A stretch of 64,000 nt of DNA from JBBQCW01 sp038319025 (lineage in GTDB: Bacteria; Actinomycetota; Thermoleophilia; Solirubrobacterales; Solirubrobacteraceae): positions 62,001 to 126,000 of the forward strand of contig JBBQCW010000002.1 in NCBI GenBank assembly GCA_038319025.1, written 5' to 3'. Positions 24,479 to 33,888 of this stretch are shown here, piece after piece (positions within the stretch are counted from its first letter, which is position 1; each line of letters begins with the position of its first letter). Made by a program: the position numbers and the translations under genes. Under the pieces are notes generated by a model, which did no database searches, was not told the DNA's origin, and saw only the letters and a list, made by a program, of their open reading frames with translations.

Positions 24479-25644
24479 TCGTCGGCGATCGCGCCGAACT
24501 CCCCGGTCTCCAGCGCCACGGCGGCCGCCGCATCGACCTCTGAGTCCGTCATCCCTGGCTTGGCGTGGCGTAGCCGGATGGCGTTGAGCCGGCGGAATTT
24601 CAGGATCTCCAGCACGTACACGAGGTAGATGCTGGAGACGATGACGAACAGGATCACCGCCGTCACCGCGACGACCCCCCAGAAGTGCAGGTGCCCGTGG
24701 TGGTCGGAGTACGGGATGAAGCGCAGGGCCAGCGCCAGGCCGGCCAGCAGGAGCGTCCACGCGTACAGGTAGAGCACCGTGCGGCGCTGACTGAACCCGA
24801 TGGCCACGAGGCGATGGTGGAAATGCCAGGTGTCGGCCTCGTAGACGGGCCGGTGGTACTTGAGCCGCTTGAGCACGACGAACGTGGTGTCCAAGAACGG
24901 CACCGCCAGCAGCGCCAGCGGGATCAGCAAGGACACGACGACCTGCGTCTTCACCGCCGCCTCCACCGTCACCACGCCCATCAGGAGCCCGAGCAGGTTG
25001 GAGCCGGCGTCCCCCATGAAGACTGAAGCGGGGTAGAAGTTGTGCATCAGGAAGCCCAAAGCGGCACCCGCGGTGATCGCCGCCATGACACCCGCGGCGT
25101 TGCGGCCCAGGTCGAAGGCGATGATGGCGAACGCGACTGCGACGATGCCGCAGACGCCCGCCGCCAGGCCGTCGATGCCATCGCTGAAGTTCACGACGTT
25201 CATCACGGCCACGAGGCCGATGACAGTGAGCACCTGCCCCGAGCCGCCGAACCGCAGGGCACCGATGAACGGCAGCGTGACGTTGCGCACGACCACGCCG
25301 CTGCGCACACAGAAGATCGCTGCTACCGCCTGCCCCGCGAGCTTGAGGATGGGATGCAGATCCCACCGGTCGTCGATCGCGCCGACGGCCGTGATCCACA
25401 CGCAGGCGCCCAGTACGCCCTCCCACAGCGTGGTGCGGGGCATCCAGATCAGCATCGCGACGGCAACCGCGACGAGCATGGCCAAACCACCGAGCAACGG
25501 GGTCGACCGCTCGGACAGACCGCGTGCCCGCGGCGTGTCCACCGCCCCCACACGGACCGCCAGGGCCGCCGTCACGGGGGTCAGGAGCGCGGCGATCGCC
25601 ATCGCCGCGGCGAACGCGAAGACCGCGTCGAGCTCGTTCAGCAT
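24463..25644 (-). CDS. Undecaprenyl-phosphate sugar-1-phosphate transferase (WecA/TagO, MraY superfamily)
   Basis: A 393-residue polytopic membrane enzyme. Conserved loops include the early LGGLAM, AVGAIDDRWDLHP (the DD pair), VNFSDGIDGLAAG, FMGDAGSNLLG and the late HFHHRL histidine motif that marks WecA-type enzymes. It would transfer GlcNAc- or another HexNAc-1-phosphate to undecaprenyl phosphate, the first step of a cell-wall glycan. It follows glyA on the same strand, a neighbourhood seen in other Gram-positive genomes. A GGGAG precedes the ATG. Confidence 0.9.
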   Translation of the reverse strand: MLNELDAVFAFAAAMAIAALLTPVTAALAVRVGAVDTPRARGLSERSTPLLGGLAMLVAVAVAMLIWMPRTTLWEGVLGACVWITAVGAIDDRWDLHPILKLAGQAVAAIFCVRSGVVVRNVTLPFIGALRFGGSGQVLTVIGLVAVMNVVNFSDGIDGLAAGVCGIVAVAFAIIAFDLGRNAAGVMAAITAGAALGFLMHNFYPASVFMGDAGSNLLGLLMGVVTVEAAVKTQVVVSLLIPLALLAVPFLDTTFVVLKRLKYHRPVYEADTWHFHHRLVAIGFSQRRTVLYLYAWTLLLAGLALALRFIPYSDHHGHLHFWGVVAVTAVILFVIVSSIYLVYVLEILKFRRLNAIRLRHAKPGMTDSEVDAAAAVALETGEFGAIADDQSAP

Positions 25645-25689
25645 CTCCCGAGAGCTTTACACGCGGGTGGGACGCGGCGACGGGCTGTA

Positions 25690-26976
25690 CTAGACGACAG
25701 CGCTGGAAAGCTCTTCGTACAGCGGGTAGCGCGCGGTGATCACGTTCACGCGCTCGGCCAGCTCATCGCGCCGTTCGGCGAACTCCGGCGTGAGCGCCGT
25801 CCCGATGATGCGCCCGATCTCAGCGAAATCGTCCACCTGCAAGCCGCGGGTGGCCAGCGCGCTGGCGCCGACGCGAAGGCCACTGGTGACCATCGGCGGG
25901 CGCGGATCGAACGGCACGGCGTTGCGGTTCACCGTGATGCCGATCTCGTGCAGGCGATCCTCGGACTGCTGGCCGTCGATGTCGGACGTCCGCAGATCCA
26001 CCAGCACGAGGTGCACGTCGGTGCCCTGCGTCAGCACGTTGACCCCGTGGCCCACCTTCAACAGCTCTTCAGCGACGGCCTGGGCACCGGCGATGGTGCG
26101 GCGCTGGCGCTCGCGGAACTGCTCGCTCATGGCGATCTTGAAGGCCACGGCCTTACCGGCGATGACGTGCTCCAGCGGGCCACCCTGCTGCCCAGGGAAG
26201 ATGCCCGAGTTGATCTTCTTGGCGTGCTCCTCGGTGGAGAGGATCAGGCCGCCGCGCGCACCACCCAGCGTCTTGTGCACGGTGCTGGTGACGACGTCGG
26301 CGTACGGGACGGGGTTCGGATGCTCCCCGGCGGCGACGAGGCCGGCGAAGTGCGCCATGTCCACCATCAGCAGGGCGCCGACGGCGTCAGCGATGGCCCG
26401 AAAGCGCTCGAAGTCCTGGACGCGCGGATAGGCCGACCAGCCGGCGAGCAGCAGCTGCGGCTTGCGCTCGTGGGCGATCCGCTCGACCTCATCCATGTTC
26501 AGCAGGCTCGTCTCACGATCGACCTCGTACGGCGCGATGTCGTACAGCCGGCCGGAAAAGTTGGACTTCATGCCGTGGCTGAGGTGGCCGCCGTGAGCCA
26601 GCGAGAGGCCCATGATCGTGTCGCCGGGCTGCAGCAGCGCGTGGTAGACGGCGGCGTTGGCCTGCGCGCCCGAGTGCGGCTGGACGTTGGCGTGTTCGGC
26701 GCCGAACAGCTCCTTGGCCCGGTCGATCGCCAGCTGCTCGGTGATGTCGACGAACTCACAGCCGCCGTAGTACCGCTTGCCCGGGTACCCCTCGGCGTAC
26801 TTGTTGGTCAGCACGCTCCCCTGACATTCCAGGATGGCGTGCGGGACGAAGTTCTCCGACGCGATCATTTCCAGCGTGCGCTGCTGGCGGTCCAGCTCTC
26901 CGGCCATCGCCCCGGCGACCTCGGGGTCGAGCTCGGCGAGCGACTGGGTGAAGAAGTCGGGGCTCAGATCGGTCAT
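25690..26976 (-). CDS. glyA: Serine hydroxymethyltransferase GlyA
   Basis: A 428-residue PLP enzyme that interconverts serine and glycine with tetrahydrofolate. PLP-binding Lys235 lies in VVTSTVHKTLGG. ENFVP, YAEGYPGKRYYGG, NVQPHSGAQAN and VDMAHFAGLVAAG are all family motifs. The start MTDLSPDFF gives the usual length; the frame extends upstream only as a shadow of the GNAT gene, which ends 16 bases before this start. Confidence 0.97.
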   Translation of the reverse strand: MTDLSPDFFTQSLAELDPEVAGAMAGELDRQQRTLEMIASENFVPHAILECQGSVLTNKYAEGYPGKRYYGGCEFVDITEQLAIDRAKELFGAEHANVQPHSGAQANAAVYHALLQPGDTIMGLSLAHGGHLSHGMKSNFSGRLYDIAPYEVDRETSLLNMDEVERIAHERKPQLLLAGWSAYPRVQDFERFRAIADAVGALLMVDMAHFAGLVAAGEHPNPVPYADVVTSTVHKTLGGARGGLILSTEEHAKKINSGIFPGQQGGPLEHVIAGKAVAFKIAMSEQFRERQRRTIAGAQAVAEELLKVGHGVNVLTQGTDVHLVLVDLRTSDIDGQQSEDRLHEIGITVNRNAVPFDPRPPMVTSGLRVGASALATRGLQVDDFAEIGRIIGTALTPEFAERRDELAERVNVITARYPLYEELSSAVV

Positions 26977-26992
26977 GCGGTCTCCGGGTGGC

Positions 26993-27646
26993 TTACGGCG
27001 GCGCATCGAGGGTAGCAGCGGCGCGAGCGGCGGCCGCGGCGGCCTGCCGAGCCTCCAAGCGCCCACGCACGCTCGGCCATTCGTCATCCAGGATCGAGTA
27101 CCAGGCGGTGTGGCGTGTGCCGATCCGCGGCACGATCCGGTGCTTGCGGTGGATGCCCTCAAAGCGAGCGCCGAGCTGCAGGATCGCGGTGCGCGAGCGG
27201 TGGTTGCGGGCGTCCGTCTTCAGTTCGACGCGCACGCACCCCAAGTCGTCGAAGGCGTGGGTGAGCATCAGGAGTTTGGCTTCCACGTTGGCGCCGCTGC
27301 GCCAGTAGGCGGGGGTTACCCAGGTGTGGCCGATCTCGACCTTCAGATCGGCCGGCTCGGGAGCGAGATAGCGCGAGGATCCGATCGGCTCGCGGGTGCG
27401 CGCATCGCAGGTGATGTAGGCACCTTCCGCGCCGCATTCGGACCCTTCGAGCATTGCGTCGAAGTAACCGTCCCACAGAGCGTGGTCCTGCCCGTAATGC
27501 TCGCCGATCCAGCGGAAGACGTCCTCGCCCCCAGCCGCGGCGGCTTTGAGCAGCGGTTCGCGGTGGCGCTCGGCGACCGGTTCCAGCACGACGATGGTGC
27601 CGCAGAGTTCAGGGGTCAGCGGCGCCCGCCAGCCGGTGGAGCTCAT
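26993..27646 (-). CDS. GNAT acetyltransferase (RimJ/RimL type)
   Basis: A 217-residue N-acetyltransferase of the RimJ/RimL class. The core reads YITCDARTREPIGSSRYL, VEIGHTWVTPAYWRSGANVEAKLLMLTHAFDDLGCVRVELKTDARNHRSRTAILQLGARFEG. The usual RxxGxG/A acetyl-CoA loop appears as WRSGANV, a relaxed version. The acceptor is unknown. The start MSSTGWRAPL is preferred. The Ala-rich tail (AAAAAARAAA) is a composition feature. Confidence 0.85.
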   Translation of the reverse strand: MSSTGWRAPLTPELCGTIVVLEPVAERHREPLLKAAAAGGEDVFRWIGEHYGQDHALWDGYFDAMLEGSECGAEGAYITCDARTREPIGSSRYLAPEPADLKVEIGHTWVTPAYWRSGANVEAKLLMLTHAFDDLGCVRVELKTDARNHRSRTAILQLGARFEGIHRKHRIVPRIGTRHTAWYSILDDEWPSVRGRLEARQAAAAAARAAATLDAPP

Positions 27647-27705
27647 GCGATGTCGCCGACAAAAACGGATGCGCCGGTGATGAAGGTGCTGGGCATCGCC
27701 GGAAT

Positions 27706-28320
27706 CTATCCGAGGACCGCGGCAACGGCATCGCGTCCGACGGCTCCCTCGCGGATCACCGTCCAAGCGCTCTCGCTCTCGTAGCGACGCAGGTCGATGA
27801 CGGTGGAGGAAGTTCCCGGCAGCGGCCCGGCGTCCAGCACCAGGTCGACGGCGTCTCGGATCGACGTGGGGACGGCTTCGACCGTGCGGGCTTCGGCCTC
27901 CCCGGAGAGGTTGGCGCTGGTCTGCAGGATCGGCCAGCGCACGGCGGTGAGCGCGATCGACGCATCGGTCAGCGCCGGCACCCGCACGCCCAGCGTGTCC
28001 GGTTGCCCGCGGCAGGCCAGGGGGAACCGCTGCGCCGGGTTGGGCAGCAGCAACGTGACGCCGCCCGGCAGCAATCCCTCCATGGCGAGGCGCGTGCGCG
28101 GCCCCTGCTCAGGCAGCGCGGCCAACGCGAGGCGCACGTCGAAGAACATGATCGCCGCCGGCTTCACGGGTGCCCGATGCTTGAGCGCGTAGAGGCGGCG
28201 CACGGCCTCCTTGTTTCCCGGTTCGCAGGCCAGGCCGTAGACGGTGTCCGCACCGAAGACGGCGACTCCACCGACGGTCATGCACCGGCTGAACGTCCCC
28301 GCCTGCTCGGCGGTGATCAT
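27706..28320 (-). CDS. tsaC: L-threonylcarbamoyladenylate synthase TsaC
   Basis: A 204-residue YrdC-domain protein that makes threonylcarbamoyl-AMP for the t6A37 modification of tRNAs decoding ANN codons. FGADTVYGLACEPGN, YALKHRAPVKP and LQTSANLSGEAEA are conserved motifs. It lacks the C-terminal Sua5 domain, so the short TsaC name fits. It overlaps prmC by four bases (ATGA), a very common arrangement. Confidence 0.92.
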   Translation of the reverse strand: MITAEQAGTFSRCMTVGGVAVFGADTVYGLACEPGNKEAVRRLYALKHRAPVKPAAIMFFDVRLALAALPEQGPRTRLAMEGLLPGGVTLLLPNPAQRFPLACRGQPDTLGVRVPALTDASIALTAVRWPILQTSANLSGEAEARTVEAVPTSIRDAVDLVLDAGPLPGTSSTVIDLRRYESESAWTVIREGAVGRDAVAAVLG

Positions 28321-29186
28321 CGGTCGGGGGTCCTGGGTCGGCGCGCGGCGCGGGCCGTAATCACGCGGTCGATGCCGGCCAAGTCGGGGATGGTTGCCTC
28401 CGGCTCGTAACCCGCCGCGCGCAGGATCGCGCTGACCCCCTCGGCTTGCCCGGCGCCGAACTCGAGCGCCACCATGGCGACCTGTCGCGCCGCGCACTGC
28501 TCGACCATGCGCCGGAACACGTCGAGCCCATCTGCGCCGGCAAACAGCGCTCCGGCCGGTTCGTGGCGGGTGATCTCGGCCGCCAGCGCGGCCCGATCGC
28601 CGTCGGGGACGTAGGGCGGATTGGAGACCACAAGGTCGATGGGGCCGGCCACGGGTGCGTCGAGCAGATCGCCTGCGGAGAAGCTGAGTTCGAGGCCCAG
28701 GCGTTCGGCGTTGGCGCGGGCCACGGCGAGCGCGTCGGCGCTGACGTCCGTGGCAGTCACGCGCAGGTCCGGGCGCTCGTCCTTCAGGGCCAGTGCCACG
28801 GCGCCGCTCCCCGTCCCCACATCGACGACATGCGCGCCCGGCGCGGCGAGCGCGATCGCCGCTTCCACGAGGTGTTCCGTTTCCGGGCGCGGGATCAGGA
28901 CGCGCCCGTCCACCTGGAGGTCGAGATGGCGAAAACCCTTCATCCCCACGATGTACGCGACAGGCTCGCGGCCGGCTGACCGGCGCGTCACGGCGTCGCG
29001 GAAACGGCGCGCCGCCGTGCCTTCGACCTCCGCCTCGGGATGGATCGCCAGTGCCGTACGGGAGGTGCCCATCGCCCAGGCGAGCAGCAGTTCGGCGTCG
29101 AGCCGCGGCGTCGTCGAGCCGGTGGCGGTGATGGCGACCAGCGCGGAGTCCAGCGCCTCGCGCACGGTGACGCCGGCGAACGCCAT
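28317..29186 (-). CDS. prmC: Release factor glutamine methyltransferase PrmC
   Basis: A 289-residue SAM methyltransferase that methylates the GGQ glutamine of peptide release factors. An N-terminal helical domain is followed by PxRPETE (LIPRPETEHLVE), the SAM loop VDVGTGSGAVAL and the substrate motif NPPY (189-192). It lies directly after prfA, its substrate gene, with eight bases between them, and is coupled to tsaC. Confidence 0.96.
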   Translation of the reverse strand: MAFAGVTVREALDSALVAITATGSTTPRLDAELLLAWAMGTSRTALAIHPEAEVEGTAARRFRDAVTRRSAGREPVAYIVGMKGFRHLDLQVDGRVLIPRPETEHLVEAAIALAAPGAHVVDVGTGSGAVALALKDERPDLRVTATDVSADALAVARANAERLGLELSFSAGDLLDAPVAGPIDLVVSNPPYVPDGDRAALAAEITRHEPAGALFAGADGLDVFRRMVEQCAARQVAMVALEFGAGQAEGVSAILRAAGYEPEATIPDLAGIDRVITARAARRPRTPDR

Positions 29187-29194
29187 CCGCAGCG

Positions 29195-30238
29195 TCAGGC
29201 GCCGGCCGCCTCGAGGCGCCGGCGCTTTTCGTCGGACTGCAGGCCGGCGGTCAACTCGTCCAGCTGACCCTCCAGGACGGCGTCGAGGTTGTGCACCGTC
29301 AACTTGATGCGGTGGTCGGTGACGCGGCGCTCGCCGTAGTTGTAGGTGCGGATCTTTTCGGCCCGCTCGCCCGTCCCGACCTGCGAGCGTCGATCGGCCG
29401 CCAGCTCGGCCTGCTGCTCAGCCACTTGGCGCTCATAGAGCCGCGCCCGCAGCACGCGCATCGCCTTCTCGCGGTTCTGCAACTGGCTCTTCTCGTCCTG
29501 CATCGCGACCTGGACGCCCGTGGGCTTATGGGTGATGCGGACCGCCGAGTCGGTCGTGTTGACCGACTGACCGCCCGGGCCGCCGGAGCGGTACACATCG
29601 ATCTGCAGGTCCGACGGGTTGATCTGGACTTCCACATCCTCAGCCTCGGGGAGCACGGCGACGGTGGCGGTCGAGGTGTGGATGCGCCCCTGGGACTCGG
29701 TCGCCGGGACGCGCTGAACGCGGTGCGTGCCGCCCTCGAACTTGAACACCGAATACGCACCGTCGCCCTTGATGGCAAACGTGTACTTGCCCTCGGCGAT
29801 GTCCATCGACTCTGTTGCGTAGCCGAGCCGCTCGGCGTATTTGGTCAGCATTCGGTGGACGTCGCCGGCCCACAGCCCTGCCTCATCGCCGCCGGCGCCA
29901 CCCTGAATCTCGACGATCACGTTCTTGTCGTCGTTGGGGTCGCGCTCGACCATCGCGAGGCGGATCTCCTCCTCAAGCTCCTCGATCCGTTCGCGAGCGG
30001 CGGTGAGCATCTCGCGCACCTCCGGGTCCTCGTCCTCGTCGAGCAACTCCTGGGCGCCCGCTGCGTCATCGACGGCCCGACGCCATTCGTTCCCGAGGCG
30101 AGCGGCGGGCTCGAGCCGTGCGTACTCGCGGCCGGTGGCCGCGTACTGGTCGCGGTCGTTGATCACGTCGGCGTCCGTCATCTGCTCACCGAGTTCGGCG
30201 AAGCGCGCTTCGATCTGGTCGACGAGGGATGCGATCAT
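29195..30238 (-). CDS. prfA: Peptide chain release factor 1
   Basis: A 347-residue RF1. The peptidyl-hydrolysis motif GGQ is at 222-224 (RSGGPGGQSVNTTDSAVRITH), and the PxT stop-codon recognition motif is PAT at 178-180. The N-terminal coiled-coil domain (RERIEELEEEIRLAM) is intact. It terminates translation at UAA and UAG. It is followed by prmC and tsaC. The upstream 312-base gap is the longest in this region. Confidence 0.97.
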   Translation of the reverse strand: MIASLVDQIEARFAELGEQMTDADVINDRDQYAATGREYARLEPAARLGNEWRRAVDDAAGAQELLDEDEDPEVREMLTAARERIEELEEEIRLAMVERDPNDDKNVIVEIQGGAGGDEAGLWAGDVHRMLTKYAERLGYATESMDIAEGKYTFAIKGDGAYSVFKFEGGTHRVQRVPATESQGRIHTSTATVAVLPEAEDVEVQINPSDLQIDVYRSGGPGGQSVNTTDSAVRITHKPTGVQVAMQDEKSQLQNREKAMRVLRARLYERQVAEQQAELAADRRSQVGTGERAEKIRTYNYGERRVTDHRIKLTVHNLDAVLEGQLDELTAGLQSDEKRRRLEAAGA

Positions 30239-30550
30239 GGCGCTGTCGAGGGTATCGATGGGGCTGGTGGAGGCGCGTGCCGTGGTCGGCTGGGGGGTCG
30301 CGCAGCCTCAGCGCCCCGGATCCAGCGAAGCTTGGTTGGTTACGCCCACCCAGCGGCCGCAAATCACCAAAGTTCGGCCGTCGGCATTCAGATCCGCCTT
30401 TGCGTCTGCGCGGATGCCGCAGCCGCGCGCGGGCGCAGAAACCGCTGCGCGTGCGCCACGAATGTCATCTCGACCGGGCCAGGTCCGCCTTAGGTGACTT
30501 TCGTCAAGCCGTCGGTCGGCGCCGCCCCCTCCGGCTAGGCTCTGACCCTG
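30239..30550. other. 312-base divergent intergenic region
   Basis: The region between the prfA start and the YdcF/ElyC-type gene start. TAGGCT at 30536-30541 lies nine bases before the plus-strand ATG, and TACCCT (minus, 30249-30254) lies ten bases before prfA. I see no other gene, riboswitch or repeat in it. Confidence 0.4.
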
Positions 30551-31285
30551 ATGCGTCGCGTTCTGACCTCTCCCTTCCGCCGCTGGCCGCGGCTTTCCAA
30601 GCTTGCCGTCGGAAGCGTCGCGGCGCTGATCGCGGTCGTCGTGCTCGCCAACGCGTACGTCCTCGTCGCCGGGGGCGGCGAGTCGACCTCCAAGGTCGCT
30701 GATGTCCCTCACACCACAGTCGCGATCGTCCCAGGCGCGCTGGTCGCCGCCGACGGCAAGATGAGCGGAATGCTCGCCGACCGAGTCCAGGACGCCGCCG
30801 CCCTGTGGCATGCCGGCAAGGTCGAGCGAATCCTCGTCTCCGGCGATCACCACACCTGGGCCTACGACGAACCCGACACGATGCGCAAGGCGCTCATCAA
30901 GGACGGTGTGCCCGCCCAAGTGATCTTCGAGGACCACGCGGGCTTTGACACCTGGGAGACGATGGTGCGCGCCCGAAGCATCTTCAACATCCGTGACGCG
31001 GTCGTCGTCACGCAGGGCTTCCACATGCCTCGCGCGCTTTTCCTGGCCGACGCGGCCGGCATCCAAGCCACCGGACTCATCGCCGACCAGCATTCCTACG
31101 GGGCGCAGGGCACGAGGAGCAACCTTCGTGAGGTCGCCTCGCGGGTGAAGGCGCTCGCCGACAGCACCCTCGGGACGCCGGCCGTCGGAGGCGCCAAGAT
31201 CCCCATCACCGGCAACAACGGCCGCGTCAGTTGGGGCCCGGCCCCGCCGCCCGGAACGCCCCCCGCCGGGTCGCCCGACCGCTAG
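30551..31285 (+). CDS. SanA/ElyC/YdcF-like (DUF218) membrane-anchored protein
   Basis: A 244-residue protein with an N-terminal membrane helix (LAVGSVAALIAVVVLANAYVLVAGG) and a DUF218 domain outside: TTVAIVPGALVAADGKMSGMLADRVQDAAALWHAGKVERILVSGD, then DHAGFDTWETMVRARSIF and VVTQGFHMPRALFLA. The order matches SanA/ElyC proteins linked to envelope integrity. A Pro/Gly-rich tail ends the protein. Its stop meets that of the convergent zinc-ribbon gene (four shared bases). Confidence 0.85.
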   Translation: MRRVLTSPFRRWPRLSKLAVGSVAALIAVVVLANAYVLVAGGGESTSKVADVPHTTVAIVPGALVAADGKMSGMLADRVQDAAALWHAGKVERILVSGDHHTWAYDEPDTMRKALIKDGVPAQVIFEDHAGFDTWETMVRARSIFNIRDAVVVTQGFHMPRALFLADAAGIQATGLIADQHSYGAQGTRSNLREVASRVKALADSTLGTPAVGGAKIPITGNNGRVSWGPAPPPGTPPAGSPDR

Positions 31286-31794
31286 TTACGCCAGGAGGCT
31301 GCGCCGTCGTCGTAGCCCAAGTCGGCCTTGGCCTTCCTCGCCCGGGCGCGACGGCCCTGAATCCGTTCACGGACGGTCGTCACGACCCCGACGAGAACGC
31401 CAATCGTGACCCCGGCGATCGCGACGCGTGGAACCAACCCGATGTGCGGCAACAATCGATGGGTGACGCTCTCGGTCACCCAGGTGAACACCGGGACGAC
31501 GACCAGACTCACCCCCGCGATCACGCGGGCAACGCCAGGGCGACTCGTCCGCACGGCCGTGGGAACCATGCGGCTGGCGCGAGAGGACGCGTCGTTCTCG
31601 TCGTAATACCGGCACCCGCAGACCTCCGGGCGGGTCCGGGAGGACGCATAAGACGGGGCGATCCGCCCGTTCGGGCCGGATGGCACCCATCCGCTGTCGA
31701 CCCACGTCACCACGTCGCGGACGGCCGTGCATTCCCAACCGCCATCTTTGGTGGCCTGCCGTGGATCACTCCGACATCTAGGGCAGACAGACAC
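31282..31794 (-). CDS. Zinc-ribbon-like protein with two membrane helices
   Basis: A 170-residue protein of unknown function. The N-terminus VSVCPRCRS and later WECTAV, EVCGCRYY could form one or two cysteine metal sites. Two hydrophobic helices follow (VARVIAGVSLVVVPVFTWV, VAIAGVTIGVLVGVVTTV), and the C-terminus is basic (RRARARKAK). GTG at 31794 is preceded at six bases by TAGGTT (31801-31806, minus), which supports the start. No family recognised. Confidence 0.55.
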   Translation of the reverse strand: MSVCPRCRSDPRQATKDGGWECTAVRDVVTWVDSGWVPSGPNGRIAPSYASSRTRPEVCGCRYYDENDASSRASRMVPTAVRTSRPGVARVIAGVSLVVVPVFTWVTESVTHRLLPHIGLVPRVAIAGVTIGVLVGVVTTVRERIQGRRARARKAKADLGYDDGAASWRN

Positions 31795-31800
31795 GCTCTG

Positions 31801-31806
31801 AACCTA
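31801..31806 (-). promoter_or_regulatory. -10 hexamer TAGGTT, leaderless type
   Basis: Six bases before GTG 31794. Confidence 0.45.
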
Positions 31807-31836
31807 GCCCGTGGCTGCGAAGGGGACAACCACTCC

Positions 31837-32829
31837 CTAACCCCGCGGGCCGTTCGTATCCAGGAACAGCACCGGTCCTGCCCCGTATGCCCCTGCCGCG
31901 TTGCGGCGCAGCAGGTGGCCGAACGCCTTGGCCGTGTAGACGGGATCAAGGTCAAGGTGCCATCGCTCGCGGGCCAGGCGCGCGGCGGCCTGGGCCTCGG
32001 GGGTGGGCTGGCCGTAACCCGGGCCGAGGGCGTCGTGGTCCAGGACGACGTCGGAGCAGGCAGGGATCGCGGCGGCCGGGACCATCGCTCCATGGTCACG
32101 CAGCAACCGCGCCGTGCGCGTGGCCAGGCGCACGGTGCGACGAGCGCTCAGTGGCAACGCGTCGCTCACCACCACGCCCTCAACACGGACATCAGAAAGG
32201 CCGGCCAGTCGAAGGCCCAGCAGTAGCCCGGCGAGCGTGCCGCCGGTGCCGACCGCACAGACGATCGTGCCCGGCTCGGGCAGCACTCCGCTGTGTACCT
32301 GCTCGGCGATCTCCAACGCCGCTTCCACGTACCCGAGCACCCCGACCGACGACGATCCTCCGGCGGGCAGGAAGTACATCCGGCCGTGGCGGAGCACCAG
32401 CCACGGAACCGCAAGCGCCGTGCCGACCGGGCTACGCGTCCGGTACACCGCCGTAGCGCTGCGCGTCAGCCGTACAAAGTTGGCGGCGACATGCTCGTCC
32501 ATCGGCTGTTCGACCGCCGCGACGACGCAGCCGAGCCCGTTCTCCCGCGCGTAGCGGGCCGTCGCCAGCCCGTGGTTGGTGCCCAGCGCCCCGAAGGTCA
32601 GCACCGTCCCCCGGCCGCGCCGGCGGGCGTCGGCCAGCGTCCACTCCAGCTTGCGGACCTTGTTACCGCCCCATCCCCCATCCCCGTACTCACCTTCGGC
32701 CTTCAGCCACACCGGCGCCACGCCGTCCCCGTCCAAAAGCCGCACGGACGTGGGGCCGCGGCCCAACGGCAGGTACGGCAGCGTCGAAGCCAGGCCAGGC
32801 GACCAACGATGAAGGTGCGGCGCGCTCAT
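31837..32829 (-). CDS. PLP-dependent enzyme of the ACC deaminase / D-cysteine desulfhydrase family
   Basis: A 330-residue fold-type II PLP enzyme. The PLP lysine lies in GGNKVRKLEW, followed by TFGALGTNHGLATA (substrate/phosphate loop) and VGTGGTLAGLLLG. The family includes 1-aminocyclopropane-1-carboxylate deaminase and D-cysteine desulfhydrase; these cannot be told apart here. TAGGTT (minus, 32837-32842) lies seven bases before the ATG. It sits between DUF1385 and prfA, which are often adjacent elsewhere. Confidence 0.85.
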   Translation of the reverse strand: MSAPHLHRWSPGLASTLPYLPLGRGPTSVRLLDGDGVAPVWLKAEGEYGDGGWGGNKVRKLEWTLADARRRGRGTVLTFGALGTNHGLATARYARENGLGCVVAAVEQPMDEHVAANFVRLTRSATAVYRTRSPVGTALAVPWLVLRHGRMYFLPAGGSSSVGVLGYVEAALEIAEQVHSGVLPEPGTIVCAVGTGGTLAGLLLGLRLAGLSDVRVEGVVVSDALPLSARRTVRLATRTARLLRDHGAMVPAAAIPACSDVVLDHDALGPGYGQPTPEAQAAARLARERWHLDLDPVYTAKAFGHLLRRNAAGAYGAGPVLFLDTNGPRG

Positions 32830-32836
32830 CCCGTCG

Positions 32837-32842
32837 AACCTA
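32837..32842 (-). promoter_or_regulatory. -10 hexamer TAGGTT, leaderless type
   Basis: Seven bases before ATG 32829. Confidence 0.5.
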
Positions 32843-32865
32843 CGCCCCCCGAGATGACCGATGGG

Positions 32866-33873
32866 TCAGGCGACGACTTCGACGCCCAGCAGATCCGCAG
32901 CGGACCACGTCCCCGGTGTCTCCACGGCCAGCACCGCGTCCATCGCGGCGATAGCCACGGCCAACTGGGACAAATCCGGCTCTCGGGTGGTCAGTCGCTG
33001 CAGCTGCAGGCCCGGCCACATCACCGCCCGGACCCACGGCTTGGCCCGGTTGCGACCGGCGAACTTGATGATCTCGAAGGAGATACCGGCGATCAGCGGT
33101 ACGCCGATGATGCGGGTCGCCAGCAGCCAGTACCAGGCGGGCAGGCCGATCGGGGCGAACACGAAGATGGACACGATCATCACGATCAGCAGAAAGCTCG
33201 TGCCGCACCGCGGGTGCAGCCGCGAGAACCGCTGGGCGTTCTCCGGGGTCAGCGGCAGCTCGGCCTCAAAGCAGGAGATCGTCTTGTGCTCGGCCCCGTG
33301 GTATTCGAACACGCGCCGCAGGTCGGGCATGCGCGAGAGACCCCAGATGTAGAGCATGAAGATGCTCGTCCGCACGACGCCCTCGACGAGCCAGAACAGC
33401 ACCGGCGAGTCCAGCCAGTCCTTGATCAGGCTGGTCAGACCGACGGGCACGATGAAGAAAAGCCCCACGGCGAGGGCCAGGGCCACAACGACGGTCCCCA
33501 CCCAAGCGCCCGAGGAGATCGGCTGCTCCTCCTCGCCGAGTTGAGCGTTGGCCGAGATGCCCAGGGCCTTGAACCCGATGCCCATCGACTCGCCCAGCGC
33601 GACGACGCCGCGCACGATCGGCCAGCGCAACACACGGTGGCGGGCAAGTACGGAAGCGAACGGGAACGATGAAACGGAGATCTCACCGAGGGCGGCCTCG
33701 GTGGGCGCCAGCGGCTCACCGTCATGCAACTGCTCAGGGAGCGGCTTGCGGACGGCGACGGCCCACGTGGAGACGCCGCGCATCATTACGCCCTCCAGAA
33801 CCGCCTGCCCCCCGACGGGAGCGTCTCGCGTGGCGATCAGTTCGCCGTCGGCAAGACGCTCTACGTCGGGCAC
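32866..33873 (-). CDS. DUF1385 family membrane protein
   Basis: A 335-residue protein of the DUF1385 family. The hallmark GGQAVLEGVMMRG lies near the N-terminus, with YHGAEHKTISCFE and HPRCGTSFLLIVMIVSIF further on. Several hydrophobic segments indicate a membrane protein. The family is found next to rpmE and prfA in many bacteria, and its role is unknown. It starts 15 bases after rpmE. Confidence 0.9.
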   Translation of the reverse strand: MPDVERLADGELIATRDAPVGGQAVLEGVMMRGVSTWAVAVRKPLPEQLHDGEPLAPTEAALGEISVSSFPFASVLARHRVLRWPIVRGVVALGESMGIGFKALGISANAQLGEEEQPISSGAWVGTVVVALALAVGLFFIVPVGLTSLIKDWLDSPVLFWLVEGVVRTSIFMLYIWGLSRMPDLRRVFEYHGAEHKTISCFEAELPLTPENAQRFSRLHPRCGTSFLLIVMIVSIFVFAPIGLPAWYWLLATRIIGVPLIAGISFEIIKFAGRNRAKPWVRAVMWPGLQLQRLTTREPDLSQLAVAIAAMDAVLAVETPGTWSAADLLGVEVVA

Positions 33874-33888
33874 GGCGCGGAGCGACGA

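Noticed and set aside
25042..27015. 657-codon plus-strand frame opposite glyA and the WecA-like gene
   Set aside because: Mirrors two well-supported genes on the other strand and shows no family motif.
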